DNA of 64,000 bases from Antitrichia curtipendula (GCA_951230915.1 OX579640.1:15272981-15336980), one strand, 5' to 3'; counted from the stretch's first letter, positions 35,796 to 46,620 are shown. Program-made: numbers and translations. Notes: a model not told the origin generated them from the sequence alone.

Positions 35796-36508
35796 ACGAC
35801 GTGCTCATAATCGTGGAAATCATTTGTTTTGTCACATTGTGAATTATTGAATTAAAATAATGCAAAAATACTCATTGGAAGACAAATTATTGTTGATCAT
35901 CTTCCCTTTCACACAAAATTGGGAGGATGAATAATTGCACTTCTGTCCTTCAAGGAAAAGATTCTTTGTCATTCATCGGCTACAATACGTCCTCAACAAC
36001 GTTTATGGGTTAAAGGTTAAAGGATAGATGAACTTTGTATAGACTACGGATGCGTACTTGGGTGTGTGCAAAGGGTTGTGATTGGCCCTGAAATTCCAAG
36101 ACCTATTCAACACCCAATGTAGGGCCGAAAGAGCCCCACGTGGCACTTCCAAACCAGGGCCTGAACCAGTCCACCCGTCCCAAGCATAGAGAACGACACC
36201 TGGAACAGGTCCGCAACCGAACCTTCTTCGCAATTGCTTCCCCTCCCAGCAAACAAATACAAATTTAGGGCTCCAAACACCCCCGATACCCACACGCACG
36301 TTGTCGTCCACGCTCCCGTACTCCCGATCACCCTCTCCCAAAGTAAACGCTTCCTCGTAAAATTTTCTGAATTTTTGAAGTACACCCACCTCGCCATTTC
36401 TGGGAATCTTGAGAGTTTTGGGTATTGTCCAGTTCGTTTGTTGCAGAGTTTCGTTTGCTGCAGAGTTTTGGAAGGTTTTGGAACTTTTGAATTTCGCAGC
36501 GAAGCCCG
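35796..36508 (+). promoter_or_regulatory. Upstream region of the TEX261-like gene
   Basis: AT-rich to about 36040, then GC-richer up to the ATG. An inverted CCAAT (GATTGG) lies near 36080. The minus-strand ORFs at 36003-36546 overlap the leader and look like composition artefacts. The transcription start is not evident. Confidence 0.4.
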
Positions 36509-37195
36509 ATGCCGCTCCTGCGCGCGGCCACCCTCGTGGTGTACACCGGCGCCTACTTATTCGTCCTCTTCTTCGCCGTCTGTCTCGCCACAGGGTTATA
36601 CTACCTCGCGGAGCTTGTCGAAGAGTACACTCGCCTCACTCGCAAGATCATCAGCTACGCCATCAAGGTCGTGCTCGTGCTCCACGTGCTCCTCTTCCTC
36701 ATCGATCGCCTCCCTTTCCTCGCCATCTCCGTCGGGTTCGCCTCCCACGTCGTCTACTACCGTCTCCTCAAAACCTTCCCTTACATCTCTCTCGGATCCT
36801 ACGATTTTCTCGGAAGTGTGGGCTTGCTGATTCTCAGCCATTTGGTGTGGATCCGGGTTTTTTACACCGACCCGAGGTGTGTGTACGTGAGCATGGAGTG
36901 GATCTTCGGGTTCATGCTCGTTATGGTGTGGCTCGTGCCGTTCGCCTTTTTCATCTCGCTAGCCGCGAATGAAAGCGTGTTGCCCGGTGGCGGTGGTGGT
37001 GGGGCGTATCAAGGGTTTGGGAGTAGTGACTATGATGTGGGAGCGACAACCTCCACAGCTGCTGCAGGAGCGCCGAGAAGGAAGGGGAGGAGGCAAAGCA
37101 CTGTTTTAGGGTTTTTGAATTTTTTGAAGAGCAAGCGGGATGAAGTGCTGCCAATGGTGACGCGCGCTATTCCTTCGTCTCGCCGAGACGCGTAG
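36509..37195 (+). CDS. TEX261/Svp26-family ER-Golgi membrane protein, single exon
   Basis: An intronless ORF of 228 residues. Four or five hydrophobic segments lie at about 8-32, 48-68, 72-86, 100-115 and 128-150, with the family blocks LYYLAELVEEYT, FPYISL, and a cytosolic tail. Svp26 in yeast and TEX261 in animals cycle between ER and Golgi and act as COPII cargo adaptors for some membrane proteins; a similar role is inferred. The tail after residue 155 is specific: a glycine run, then a T/A-rich stretch and a basic segment (RRKGRRQ). The gene is much richer in G and C than its flanks. Long serine/arginine-rich ORFs in the other frames (36234-36830, 36409-36972) are shadows. Confidence 0.9.
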   Translation: MPLLRAATLVVYTGAYLFVLFFAVCLATGLYYLAELVEEYTRLTRKIISYAIKVVLVLHVLLFLIDRLPFLAISVGFASHVVYYRLLKTFPYISLGSYDFLGSVGLLILSHLVWIRVFYTDPRCVYVSMEWIFGFMLVMVWLVPFAFFISLAANESVLPGGGGGGAYQGFGSSDYDVGATTSTAAAGAPRRKGRRQSTVLGFLNFLKSKRDEVLPMVTRAIPSSRRDA

Positions 37196-37699
37196 GGTTC
37201 TGCTCTCTGTAGCTTTGAAACTCCAGCAGGTAGATACTCTGCACTGAGGATGTAATTTGAACTGCCGGTTTGGGCGATGCACACAATGCAATTTCAAGCA
37301 TTTTCCATTTCAGTGTTGAACTGCCTTGAGTGCTGTTGCATCCTGCGTTCCACTTCATTGACTTTATTCAATTCAGATCTTCTAGACGATGTCTTGGATT
37401 GTCGTTGTAGCACGTCTTGTTGGATTGCTAACCAAATTTACAACGATTTTTCAGAGTTGGTGTCATTATTTCCTAATTTAAGACATTAGGGTTGGTTTCA
37501 GTTCCAGATATGCAAACCTGTACAGTGACTGCTGTTGTCTTAATCTAAACCTCACGGTTCTCTCTCATTTAAAATGTATCAATTTTTTATTATATTGTTA
37601 AGTCTTTTTCACACCAAGCGGTGCTGAAAGACAGATTACGCTTCCTACTTCACATTGGTGGCAGATTGGTTGTACTATTATCGCTTACTGAGGTTGTTG
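37196..37699. other. 3' region of the TEX261-like gene
   Basis: Probable 3' untranslated and intergenic sequence; no ORF of coding character was seen. Confidence 0.5.
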
Positions 37700-37845
37700 T
37701 GTGTGCTGCAGAAAGTCTTGAAAGGGCTGCCTCAGGACATGGATGTGGATGGCGTCGCAAATGTTATTAGCTTTGATGTTATTGTCATTGGAAGAGCCAG
37801 GGCAATTGGGCCGAGCGTATATTCATTCTTTTGGTTTAGAAATTC
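37700..37845 (+). pseudogene. Broken fragment of the DEAD-box helicase exon 7
   Basis: From about 37710 the sequence matches helicase exon 7 (29842-30046, minus strand). A CTGCAG acceptor-like site precedes AAAGTCTTG (gene: GAAAGCGCTGG), then after a deletion GACATGGATGTGGATGGCGT continues into GCAAATGTTATTAGCTTTGATGTT, translating as MDVDGVANVISFDV beside MDVEGVANVINFDV of the gene. A second deletion of about 40 bases removes the coding for YAKTYVHRV, and the fragment resumes in another frame as RAxGxLGRAYI, beside motif VI. It cannot encode a working domain. The retained acceptor points to a DNA-level copy, not a processed transcript. Confidence 0.8.
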
Positions 37846-37959
37846 AGTGTAAAACAAAACCTCATCACCTGTGCAGCTCCAAATTTCTGCTCTTGGAGTT
37901 GTGTGAGGAGGACAACTTTTCACCCAGGCCACTTGACAGGTACGATCATTTTCATACTC

Positions 37960-38142
37960 TTGGGGCCTTATGTGGGGGACTTCCTTCAGTTCAGTTTTAT
38001 AATTTGTTTTTTGACCAACACATGCAATCTTCTTCTCTGATAAAATTTGGGCCTGTCTGAGTTATTGATTTTCATCAGTGTGATCAATCAAATTGTCCAT
38101 TCTGTAACCTTGAAATTTTGGTCATTTAGGGTTTCAATTAGC
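37960..38142 (+). repeat. Dispersed ~180-bp repeat, copy 3
   Basis: Lies next to the helicase fragment. It matches the two intronic copies through TTATGTGGGGGACTT, GACCAACACATGCAATCTTC, TTATTGATTTTCATCAGTGT, GATCAATCAAATTGTCCATT and CTGTAACCTTGAAAT. Confidence 0.72.
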
Positions 38143-40549
38143 AAAGAGGAGCTTTCGAATTGAGTATTCCCACCGTTTATTTTTTCATTGTCATCAAGTA
38201 TCAATTTCCTTCATGACATTCATCAATAACATCCACATCTTGTACTCAGCTCGGTGGAAGAGATCAATTCAGCAGGGGCGGAGTTGTTTCAGGGAAATCA
38301 GTAATGGGTTCTTTGGAGAGCCACACGCTTGAGCAAGTGTCACATGGAGGCTAGTTCTTCCTCACAAATTGCTCATAAAAAGTGGTTTCGTAGTGGCAAA
38401 TAACATTCTGCTCTGACCTTGTTCTCCAGTGTTTATAAATTAAGAGGTGTATGGAAGCTTTTAGGCAATGTTGGCGTCTTGGATTTATTTGGCATCAGAT
38501 TTGGCAACAACCATCTCCCATCTGGATTTATTCTCGGCATTATTTTCATATGAAGCTGGGTGCGGATATTTCTTGTTGGGGTTTCATGTGAAGCTTTTAG
38601 TGCTCTTTGTACAGCTCTAGTAAAAAGCAACCGCACCAATGATCATAACAAAGCATGCCACGTTTGTTCAATCAGTGATCAAGTGTGCTTCTTTGGGTAC
38701 TAGATGATAAGTTGCCAAAATAGATCTCTTACACCTAATTTCCTCATGTGTTGAGCTCAATTGAGAGGAAAATCTCTTTGTCAATGGGAATGATTTGGTG
38801 GTGGCAAAGTTCTTGGCTATGCACATTTCTTATGTAAGGTGTAGGACTTGTTTTGAGGAGGGTTCCATTTATGCAAGATAGGGTGACCTATTTTCATGAA
38901 TGAGATGAATATAATGTCGACTAGGGCCTCCATTATTATGTGACAAATAATACTTTGACATCCAATAAAATTCTTGAGACTTTTTATTAGTTTTGTGTTT
39001 CTTAAAAATAGGTTTGGATTGTAATCTACACTTGTTTAATTTCAATTAATTTCAACTTTGATGAATAACTAGTAAAAAATGGTGCAATTTTTGTTATTTT
39101 TACTCTGTGATGAATAAAAATTATCCCCCCACCATTGTTCAACTGAGCAAAATGTTAGAAGGCTTAGATGGAAATAGGTTATATATTTTATTCATACCTT
39201 ATTCTTAATCCTCAATGTCTCAAAGTATATAATCTCCATAACTTCTTTATTTTTCAATGTCCTATCTGAAGGTTAATTTGGATTAATTATTATTCAAAGT
39301 TATATTTTATAATAAATCTTTACAATATTAGAAATCTTGATCTTTAGGGGATTAAAGTTTGCCTTGAATTTTTTTGCATGTATCTTTAACAAAGGTATAT
39401 AGTCTTGGTGTCATCCATGCTAATTCATCTTGGGTTCTTGCTGGACCTTATATAAACATATTCTTAATTAATGCTAGCTATTAAAAGGTGGGGATTTCTC
39501 TCTCTTTTTTCTTTCACTTCCTAAAATTGAAATGCATTTGACAATCAAATGAAATATTCATCTGTTTGTTTTTAAAGGGCAAATTTTTTTACGTTCTAAG
39601 ATTGACAAAGTCTAAGAAATTAGTTGTAAACTTGTAAAAGTAAGGTTGTAAGAGGCTTTAAGTATATAAACATGCTCAAAACACCTAACATTATGGGCTA
39701 GTAAAAGCATCATTATTTTTTTACTAAAATATAATTATATCTTGAAGGTATGATCACTGGAAGCCTATTGCAAATAATTGACATAAGAATATTTCCAATC
39801 AAACTTTGGATAATCAAACAACTTTAATAAAACATAAAAATACTCCCAATTAGACTTTGGATAACCAAACTAGACTCCATTGAAGGTATGCTAAAAGATA
39901 AAAATTAAAGAGATTATGGCAAATCATGCCCAAGAAAGGAAAATTATGGAAAAATTACCATGGCATTTGCATGATTTTCCTTTCCTAGACATGATTTGCT
40001 AAGGCCATCTTTGCGTTTGACCTTTAGCTTGTTTTTGAAGAGGTTTTGAATTGATGTTCAAATGTCTAAATTTGAGTTTTACATACCTATTTAAAATACC
40101 TTGGCATGTACTTCTAATTATAATAATTTCATATTTTAATTATAAACTAGTAAAGAGTTAGAGATTTATTTGGAGGCCCATTCTTTTGAGAATGCCCTAA
40201 CCCAAGTGAATCCAATATCTATCAAATCCACACTAAGAAATGCCATTCATATTAGCATATATACACCTTGAATTGAAACTAGAAATGAATGCTCTTCGTG
40301 CACTTAGAAAGCAATTTTGAATAAATACACTATAAAAATATTCACAAAACAAGAAATAAATTGAATCAAACAATTTCAAATACCACCCCCATAACAAAGC
40401 CCACATTTAAATACCATGATAAGTAGGTCAACTCATTTTTTAGTAAAATACTTAAAGCCTCCTACAACCTTTGAATTTGCAAAATAATGACTAAAAATTT
40501 TGGCATGTGTTTGAATCAGGGCTGACAAAGTGTCTTGGCGTCATGGCAT
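38143..40549. other. AT-rich intergenic DNA
   Basis: No ORF of coding character. One long imperfect hairpin (39911-40010) is listed separately. Confidence 0.55.
39911..40010. repeat. ~100-nt imperfect hairpin
   Basis: The arm with GGCAAATCATGCCCAAGAAA and GGAAAATTATG (about 39912-39948) pairs with CATGATTTTCC, TTTCCTAGACATGATTTGC and AAGGCCATCT (about 39970-40009), giving a stem of more than 30 pairs with a few mismatches and a loop of about 20 bases. It could be a short foldback element or a small-RNA precursor. No target duplication was identified. Confidence 0.6.
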
Positions 40550-40690
40550 CATAGCGTCCTGTTGGACGTCTAGTGGATGTGGGCGCTGACCCTAGGATGT
40601 CATTTTACATACCGGATTTTTTTGTTCTCTTGTCCAGTAGACGATCAGACGGATTGTTCAGTGGTTGAACTGTTGGGTGGATGGGGGGGC
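40550..40690. other. CGGAC/GGATG-rich block
   Basis: GC-richer patch in AT-rich DNA, with GTCCTGTTGGACGTC, GACGATCAGACGGATTG and GGGTGGATGGG. It resembles the blocks that lie upstream of the relic ORFs at 42.7, 45.9, 48.9 and 59.6 kb, but no clear relic adjoins it. Confidence 0.4.
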
Positions 40691-41699
40691 TAAAGGCCGA
40701 AATGAAAATTCTTTTTGAAGAAACATAGTAGTTTGAACAAAAAAAATATGAACCCCCCCCCAAATTGAGGTGTCTCAAAAAAACATTTTTCATATAATAA
40801 TAGTAGTATTAAGAACACATTCTTCAACTTGCATGTACTAAATGACAACAATGTCAATTATACACCCAAAAATTTATAATAATAAATATTCATGACTTGC
40901 CATAAAAGAATAGTCCTCGGTTAAAACTTACATTTTTATAATTAACATCTAAAAGATCAAGTTGTATGGAATATCACTCCAAACAATGTTATTTATTGCA
41001 AAGAAAAATAAACTTTACAAATATTTGTTTTTTGCAAATATAACGTTTAGATCTTCGACTAGAATACTAGAATTGTAGAAGAATGTGTGGAAGAAATTAT
41101 TGAAACTTAAACTAAATAGATTGCAAGATATTTGCAATTAGAGTGAAGAAAACAAATTTTGGTGCTTGTTACTCCATGTCTCCACTAAAATTTTGGAAAT
41201 TTATATGCTAGAATCTTACAATCTATATGGGAGAAATTTCTGAAATTCTTTACACATCTCCTCAAACCAACCAAACACAAGATACTATGGTTATTTTTGT
41301 CCCCAATTATTCATTGCTCCAAAATTTGGTACTTGTACTACAATTGTCAGTGCAGAGGATTTAGGAAAAATATATGCTCTGAAATAAGTTGACGTGTTGA
41401 ATTGTGTGTTCATTAGGCTATTGTTGATCATCTATTTTATGATGTTGAACATTGACTTCCTGTACTTTACATTTGTACACTTTGCATGGTAGTGCCAAAT
41501 GTACAAAATGTCAAGTCAATTCTATTCAGTAAGTGATCTGGGAACATTTTTTGCTACTTGCAATTTCAATGATGATTTAAGAGGTTATAGAGGGGCTGAG
41601 TTCAAATTTAGGGCCGAAATGTTTGAATTACGTTTCTATTCCAAACATCTCGGACCTAAACTTGAATTCAACCTTGTGAAGCCCTCTTAGACCACGTGT
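40691..41699. other. AT-rich DNA with a partial copy of the ~957-bp element
   Basis: About 41120-41340 matches, in the orientation of 14682-15625, the segment with a TATGCTAGAATCTTACAATC-type block, TATGGGAGAAATTTCTGAAA and ACACATCTCCTCAAA, so it is a fragment of the element at 33446-34402. The rest holds no recognised feature. Confidence 0.5.
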
Positions 41700-41759
41700 A
41701 AAAGTATCAAAACATCTTCCTTTCCACGTATCCCAACTCCCCAAGGAATTGGCTGGACA

Positions 41760-41905
41760 TTTTCTATTTTTTTTTGTAATGGTTGGCTACAAAGACCAAT
41801 CCAAATGCCACCACAGGGAATTGAACCGTGCACCTCAGAGAACTCAAAGGAATTATACAACCTGCAAGGGAAGAAATGAGTGCTTCTCCCACTTGTGTTG
41901 ACTTC
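41760..41905 (-). repeat. SINE-like sequence with a tRNA-type B box
   Basis: On the minus strand GAGGTGCACGGTTCAATTCC contains GGTTCAATTCC, which fits the Pol III B-box consensus. It is followed by about 50 bases ending TTTGTAGCCAACCATTAC and an A run. No clear A box or full cloverleaf was found, so it is not a tRNA gene. Low-confidence call. Confidence 0.3.
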
Positions 41906-42229
41906 ATATGCTACTTTACGAGGTAGCCAAACATTTATATCTTATATTTTGTTTTTCATATTGTGCATGCTTTGTCATGCCACCAGTAGCCAAGATCACT
42001 CATCCAAAGAAGGCAAAATGGAATAATCAACGCAATTAAAGCAATGCATAGTATATTCTGCATACTAAACAAGAAAAAAATATGCCATACAAGAGTAATG
42101 ATGTGATAATTCCATGCTCACATGTACTTGGAACAATGAAAAATGTATGCACATTAAAAAAATAGCATGTTTAAGGAGTTCAAAAATGACATAGCAATTC
42201 CACAAATTTAATCCCAAAGACAAATTAAA

Positions 42230-42450
42230 CTAATCCCATCCACCCATCCGCCACACCTCATCCGCCATACCATCCGATCTCCAATCCATCTGACCTCAAG
42301 TCCGATCTCCCGTCGGTCCGACCGTCCTTTGACGGTGGTTGTGCAATCCAGGGGACGCCAATTTTCGTCCGTATGATCTTCCTGTCCAACTCTATGCCGT
42401 CTGATTAAGATGTATGCATTGCTTGGTCCACCGTCGGACTCCATAAATAG
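42230..42450 (+). promoter_or_regulatory. GTCCG/CCATCCG-rich leader block of the 42.7-kb relic
   Basis: Dense in CCATCCG, CATCCGCC, GTCCGATC and GTCGGTCCGACCGTCC, then a TATA-like CCATAAATAGCATG at 42440-42453. The relic ORF begins at 42725. Similar blocks precede three other relic ORFs. Confidence 0.5.
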
Positions 42451-42724
42451 CATGTTGGATGGCTCACTTCCTCACAATCGTTTTTCTTGTGAAGTGGATG
42501 ATCCAGTGTCAATGTATGGCTCTGCATGCCCCTTCCACTTTGCTATGCAAATGATTGTGCTCGGATACTAAATTGCACAAAATTATTTTGGTAATTATTT
42601 GGTTTTGAAGACCTTGTTGACAACTTCACCCCCTTTCATTGTGAGTATGAAGCATTTTGTTCAGTTGTTCCAAAAATTCACGTGAACTTTGTCATCAATT
42701 CATTTCATTTTAATCAAGGTTACC

Positions 42725-43821
42725 ATGCCTTGCGATAAAAGATCAAAGTCCAGAAAGAAGAGCAGATCCTAGGACATGAACTGGAAAGATTGGACAAACT
42801 CAATGTGTGTAGTTAAACTTGGATTGGAAGAAGAGCCCAAAAAGGTTTGAGTCTACACAATGTGTAAAAAGTACGTCAAAATGACGCACCTTTCCAAAAT
42901 GTAGTCACAGAAATGAGCAGACGTGCAAGTTCGACGTTGGGAAGGACAAATTTCCACTTGCGAGAGCAAATACTTTGTTCACCTATACGAGGAAGTAACA
43001 CGGTGGGTTCACCCATGTGACTCCAAGCTAAATGTCATGAATTATTCCAACATGGCCATGGTTTGGATGGAGATTGTACTCCACGAAGATGTAGACTAGC
43101 GCACAATTTACGGAAAAAATGTTGACTATATGAATGGCATTGACGCAGTAATTTATATGAGTTGGACTCAACCGAGCGATTGTATGCGAATGTAGTCCAA
43201 TCAAGGGCAGTTTGGATTTCCGCCGGTTGTATTGCCGGATGCTAAGATGAATGGTCAGATGATGATGATGTACGTGACATTCCAATACTCGTGACATTTG
43301 GAGAGAGGCATGAGCGTCAAGAAACTTGAAAAGACATCAAATTCGATCAATAAAATGCAAGAAACTATGCAAAGAAGCATGGAAGATCGTGGTCGACAGC
43401 ACGGGCGTAACGGATCTTATTAACATGACTATAGTACATATGACTCACAAGATGGTCAAAGGATTTTGCACTATGGTAACGACCCCCGAGGTGCCTTTTA
43501 CAACATAGAAGGAAGCTATTGAACCACACACAATTTTGGTTCTAGCCAAAGAGGCTCCTAATACTATCCCGGATCCACTACGGATGGTTCATATGAGTGC
43601 CACCATGCTTTCGACATGGCGATCCAAGGCAAGAAGGGTCTCAGCATAGTGATGTAGTTCTTCCTCCAACTTTCGGAGGTCTTTATTGTGGAAATGTCAA
43701 TCAAGAAGCTGCGCTAAGCGACTACGGATACAATTGGGGCGGAGGACAATCTCTCGGCATTTATGGATCCAGTTCTACAAGACCGAGTCGTAGAGATGAC
43801 ATCCATTCAGATTCTGAGTGA
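42725..43821 (+). pseudogene. Transposon relic ORF, unknown protein
   Basis: From an ATG at 42725 a basic, nuclear-signal-like start (MPCDKRSKSRKKSRS) is followed by a frame interrupted by many stops and at least one frame change, ending in a Gly/Ser/Tyr-rich tail (GYNWGGGQSLGIYGSSSTRP) with a stop at 43819. The low-complexity tail and the block upstream are like other transposon proteins, but I recognise no catalytic domain. Not functional as it stands. Confidence 0.5.
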
Positions 43822-44419
43822 AGTAGGCAGAACTATTTTAGTGGTTGTCTCATAATTAAATGGGCCTTGGAATCTTTTGCCGTGAGATATGGAATGTAAC
43901 AATCATAGTACAAAAATATCGGTGTCTCGATGAATAGCATTCACGTACTGATACAATTTGATATAAATATATTGTATTAAAATATATTTGTAGATTGGAA
44001 TTTGGTATCATCTTAGTGGTATCGTTCAAGTATCAACCATGTTGTTTTTCAATATAAATATGTTAGCGTCCGATGGAATTCTATTATAATTATATGCATA
44101 TAATATTGATCATACAATTTTGTACACAACCATACCAAGCCAACATTCATCAACAAGAATTGTTGCATTGCACTTCTCATCCAAGGATTCCAAGCAAAAC
44201 ATATGGCGAATGCATAGATAGATGGTAAACATTAGACACTGAAAGTTTCAACATGTACAAACATTTCAAAACTTTATAACAATTATAAGGGTGCACATAT
44301 ATTGGCATACATTGAAAGTACATATATATATACTAGATAGTTAGCACACAATCATATTGATTTATGTACTCGCCTTTACATTTACCTAATACTTCTATAA
44401 TTCTTTGTAGTCTGCTTAC

Positions 44420-45906
44420 ATCATAGAGATTAATATGAGTGTCAGAAGTATTCATCGGTAATAGTCCAGTTGTAATTATTAGTAAATCGGTGGATGATTT
44501 TGGACAAGTTACCTCAAGAATCAGTCACTGGATCATAAAGGCACTCTAAATAAAGGTGAAACATCCTTCCCAATTTGTTATGGCTGAACCTTGTATGTCC
44601 TTCATTTTACCGATGTAAATTCACGTAGGCCCTCGACATGCAACAATCGTTGATTTTTTGAGTTATTCGACCAGCCGCAAGTTCCTCTAATTTACTTGAT
44701 AAATTTGGTATCGTTCGCACATCCGCATCTCTTCTATGCAAGTATGCAATAGAAGGATCCACCTACCATCTATTCTTCAAAGTCTCAGTCTGCTCACTCT
44801 GAGAGGTGAACATGTACAAGGACTTCATTGGTTCATCACAAAAACTAGTCATGCCTCAATTGCGAACTCTTATGTAAATATGTAACTCATCATCGGCAAA
44901 GTGAAACATGATGTTGTCTGGAAAAAGATCATTGTGCAGATGTTCAGCATTGTGCACTGCATTCATAAGGTGCATCAATGCCCATGCAAACTCTATGCAC
45001 TTCTTTCTCTAACGACTGAGAAAAAAAGTTTTAGTTACCTCTTCCATCATCGGTCGAGAATAAGCCAACTGAATGGCAATGTTATCTGGATAATCCTTAT
45101 CCATTTTTAACATTTGCCTCAGTGCTCCACCATTCCACTAGTACGATTATCCTGTTGTTTATTGCATGGATAGTAGAAAATCGTATAGTTCAGTTATATG
45201 AGATTCTCAACGCCATTGACTCGTTTTGGTGTTCCAACTTTGCGAGCTGAGGTTGTAGGCATTGCTGATGAGATACCTTTGCTGCAAACTCCCAAAATGC
45301 AGATATCTCATGACATCCTTCAATTCGGACCCTTTGAATTGTTGTACCCCTCATGATTTTGTCGTCTTGCAGAATTACCCTTGCTGTTTTTGGAAGCGCT
45401 AAGCAATGTTGTTGTCTATGTTGCAACTTTACAACTCCCTCATCGCTACCACACAAACCCATTGAACCTCGTCTATTTTGTCTCTTTGCAAACGGAGCAC
45501 ACCGACAAACAAACAAGCCTGCTATCAAAATGACATGTTCAAAAGCGCCATCATCTACATGGTGTTTTCTTCCATGCTTTTCTAAAATTACCTTCGCATT
45601 CCACAATGCATCTTATACCATATTCTTCAGAAATTGTTGGAAGCCTTTCTTTTCCATTTCATCAATCCACTGAGGTACATTTAAGGCATCCGTGAACTTT
45701 TGTGTCATATCTCCTTTGAATTTATTTGGGCACTCTTCTTGATACCTCACATATTTATTATCAAGCGACACAGTAGGTTCTGATTTATTAAATTTGACAA
45801 TGTACTCAATGAGAAATGCTTTGCAAGTATGGGAGGGAATGTCTCTACTCAACTCAATGTCAAGTACCACTTGTTTGTCCTTCGCAATCTTTTTCGGCCT
45901 TGACAT
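44420..45906 (-). pseudogene. Transposon relic ORF with a kinase-like catalytic loop
   Basis: The frame opens at 45906 (MSRPKKIAKDKQVV), runs 97 codons to a TAA at 45613-45615, then continues in the same frame for 138 more codons to 45190. Beyond that, frames shift but coding-like text goes on. At 44910-44936 it reads HNDLFPDNI, the H-x-D-L-x-P-x-N-I pattern of the protein-kinase-like catalytic loop, preceded by a helical-looking LMHLMNAVHNAEHL and followed about 15 codons later by RN-stop-G where a DFG-like site would be. This supports a kinase-fold domain, but no glycine-rich loop or lysine was pinned down. Other identities are possible. Several stops and frameshifts make it non-functional. 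A GTCCG-rich block lies upstream on the same strand. Confidence 0.5.
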
Positions 45907-46169
45907 TGTGATGAAATCACAATTAGAAATTGGAATTTGTAATTCTTAACGCGAAATACAATTTGCCAAAAGTATACACAAAGGCTAAAAAAAAAGCAAC
46001 AAGTAGGCCCTTCAAATTACACACTTATTTTCTCTTAGAAAAAAGCCAATGGAGAATGAACCACCAAGCTCTCCGTTCTCTCTTGCTTTGCACAAGGGGG
46101 AAGGCAAAAGTAAAGATCAAACATGGCGTCTAACCCTCTTTTATCATGTGGATGGCCTCGCCCGCCTGC

Positions 46170-46620
46170 TGCATCGAACGGCTCCGACGAAGCGAACGGA
46201 CTGTCATCCGCCTCTTCATAACTGTCCAATCAATCGGACGCCATCCATTCGACTCACACTAGAAGAAATCTGTTTTTTTTATGACGTCCACTTTTTTGGA
46301 CATCAAACATAACATTAAGATGTTAGTTTTGATGTCAAAACTAGCATCTTAATGTTATGTTTGATGTCCATAAAAGTGGATGTCAAAAAAAAAACAGGTT
46401 TCTTCTAGTGTCATCGGACAGTCCCGATGGTGCGATTGGTGGGCATCCGGGCTCGTCCAATCAGGTGCACGAGTGGGCCTTCTGATGAGCCGGATAGCCC
46501 TGATGGAGCGGATGGAAATTCATGAGATTTATCGAGGTTGTTTGATCAGGCGGATGGGTTGGTTGTCTGACTGATCGGACGGCCTCAACCAGAGAATAAT
46601 CAAGCGGACGGGAAAGATGG
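46170..46620 (-). promoter_or_regulatory. GTCCG/CCATCCG-rich leader block of the 45.9-kb relic, split by a MITE
   Basis: On the minus strand the block reads CCCGTCCGCTTG, GGCCGTCCGATCAG, CCCATCCGCC, CCATCCGCTCC, GGACTGTCCGATGA, then the MITE, then GGCGTCCGATTGATTGGACA and GACAGTCCGTTCG. It lies about 260 bases upstream of the relic ATG at 45906. Confidence 0.5.
46257..46410. mobile_element. 154-bp CACTA-type foldback MITE
   Basis: It starts CACTAGAAGAAAYCTGTTTT and ends with the complement AAACAGGTTTCTTCTAGTG. The two arms pair almost along their whole length, through GACATCAAACATAACATTAA and AGATG, around a short centre. A 3-base TCA duplication flanks it (46254-46256 and 46411-46413). CACTA tips and a 3-bp duplication are diagnostic of the En/Spm superfamily. 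It is inserted inside the GTCCG-rich block, so it is the younger of the two. Confidence 0.9.

Noticed and set aside
36234..36972. Two long Ser/Arg-rich plus-strand ORFs (198 and 187 aa)
   Set aside because: Out-of-frame shadows of the GC-rich TEX261-like gene, whose own frame has clear membrane segments and family motifs.
37655..38060. Short helicase-like ORFs as a live gene
   Set aside because: The similarity is split between two frames with internal deletions; it is a pseudogene fragment.
41760..41850. tRNA gene on the minus strand
   Set aside because: A B box is present but no A box, acceptor stem or anticodon arm can be folded.
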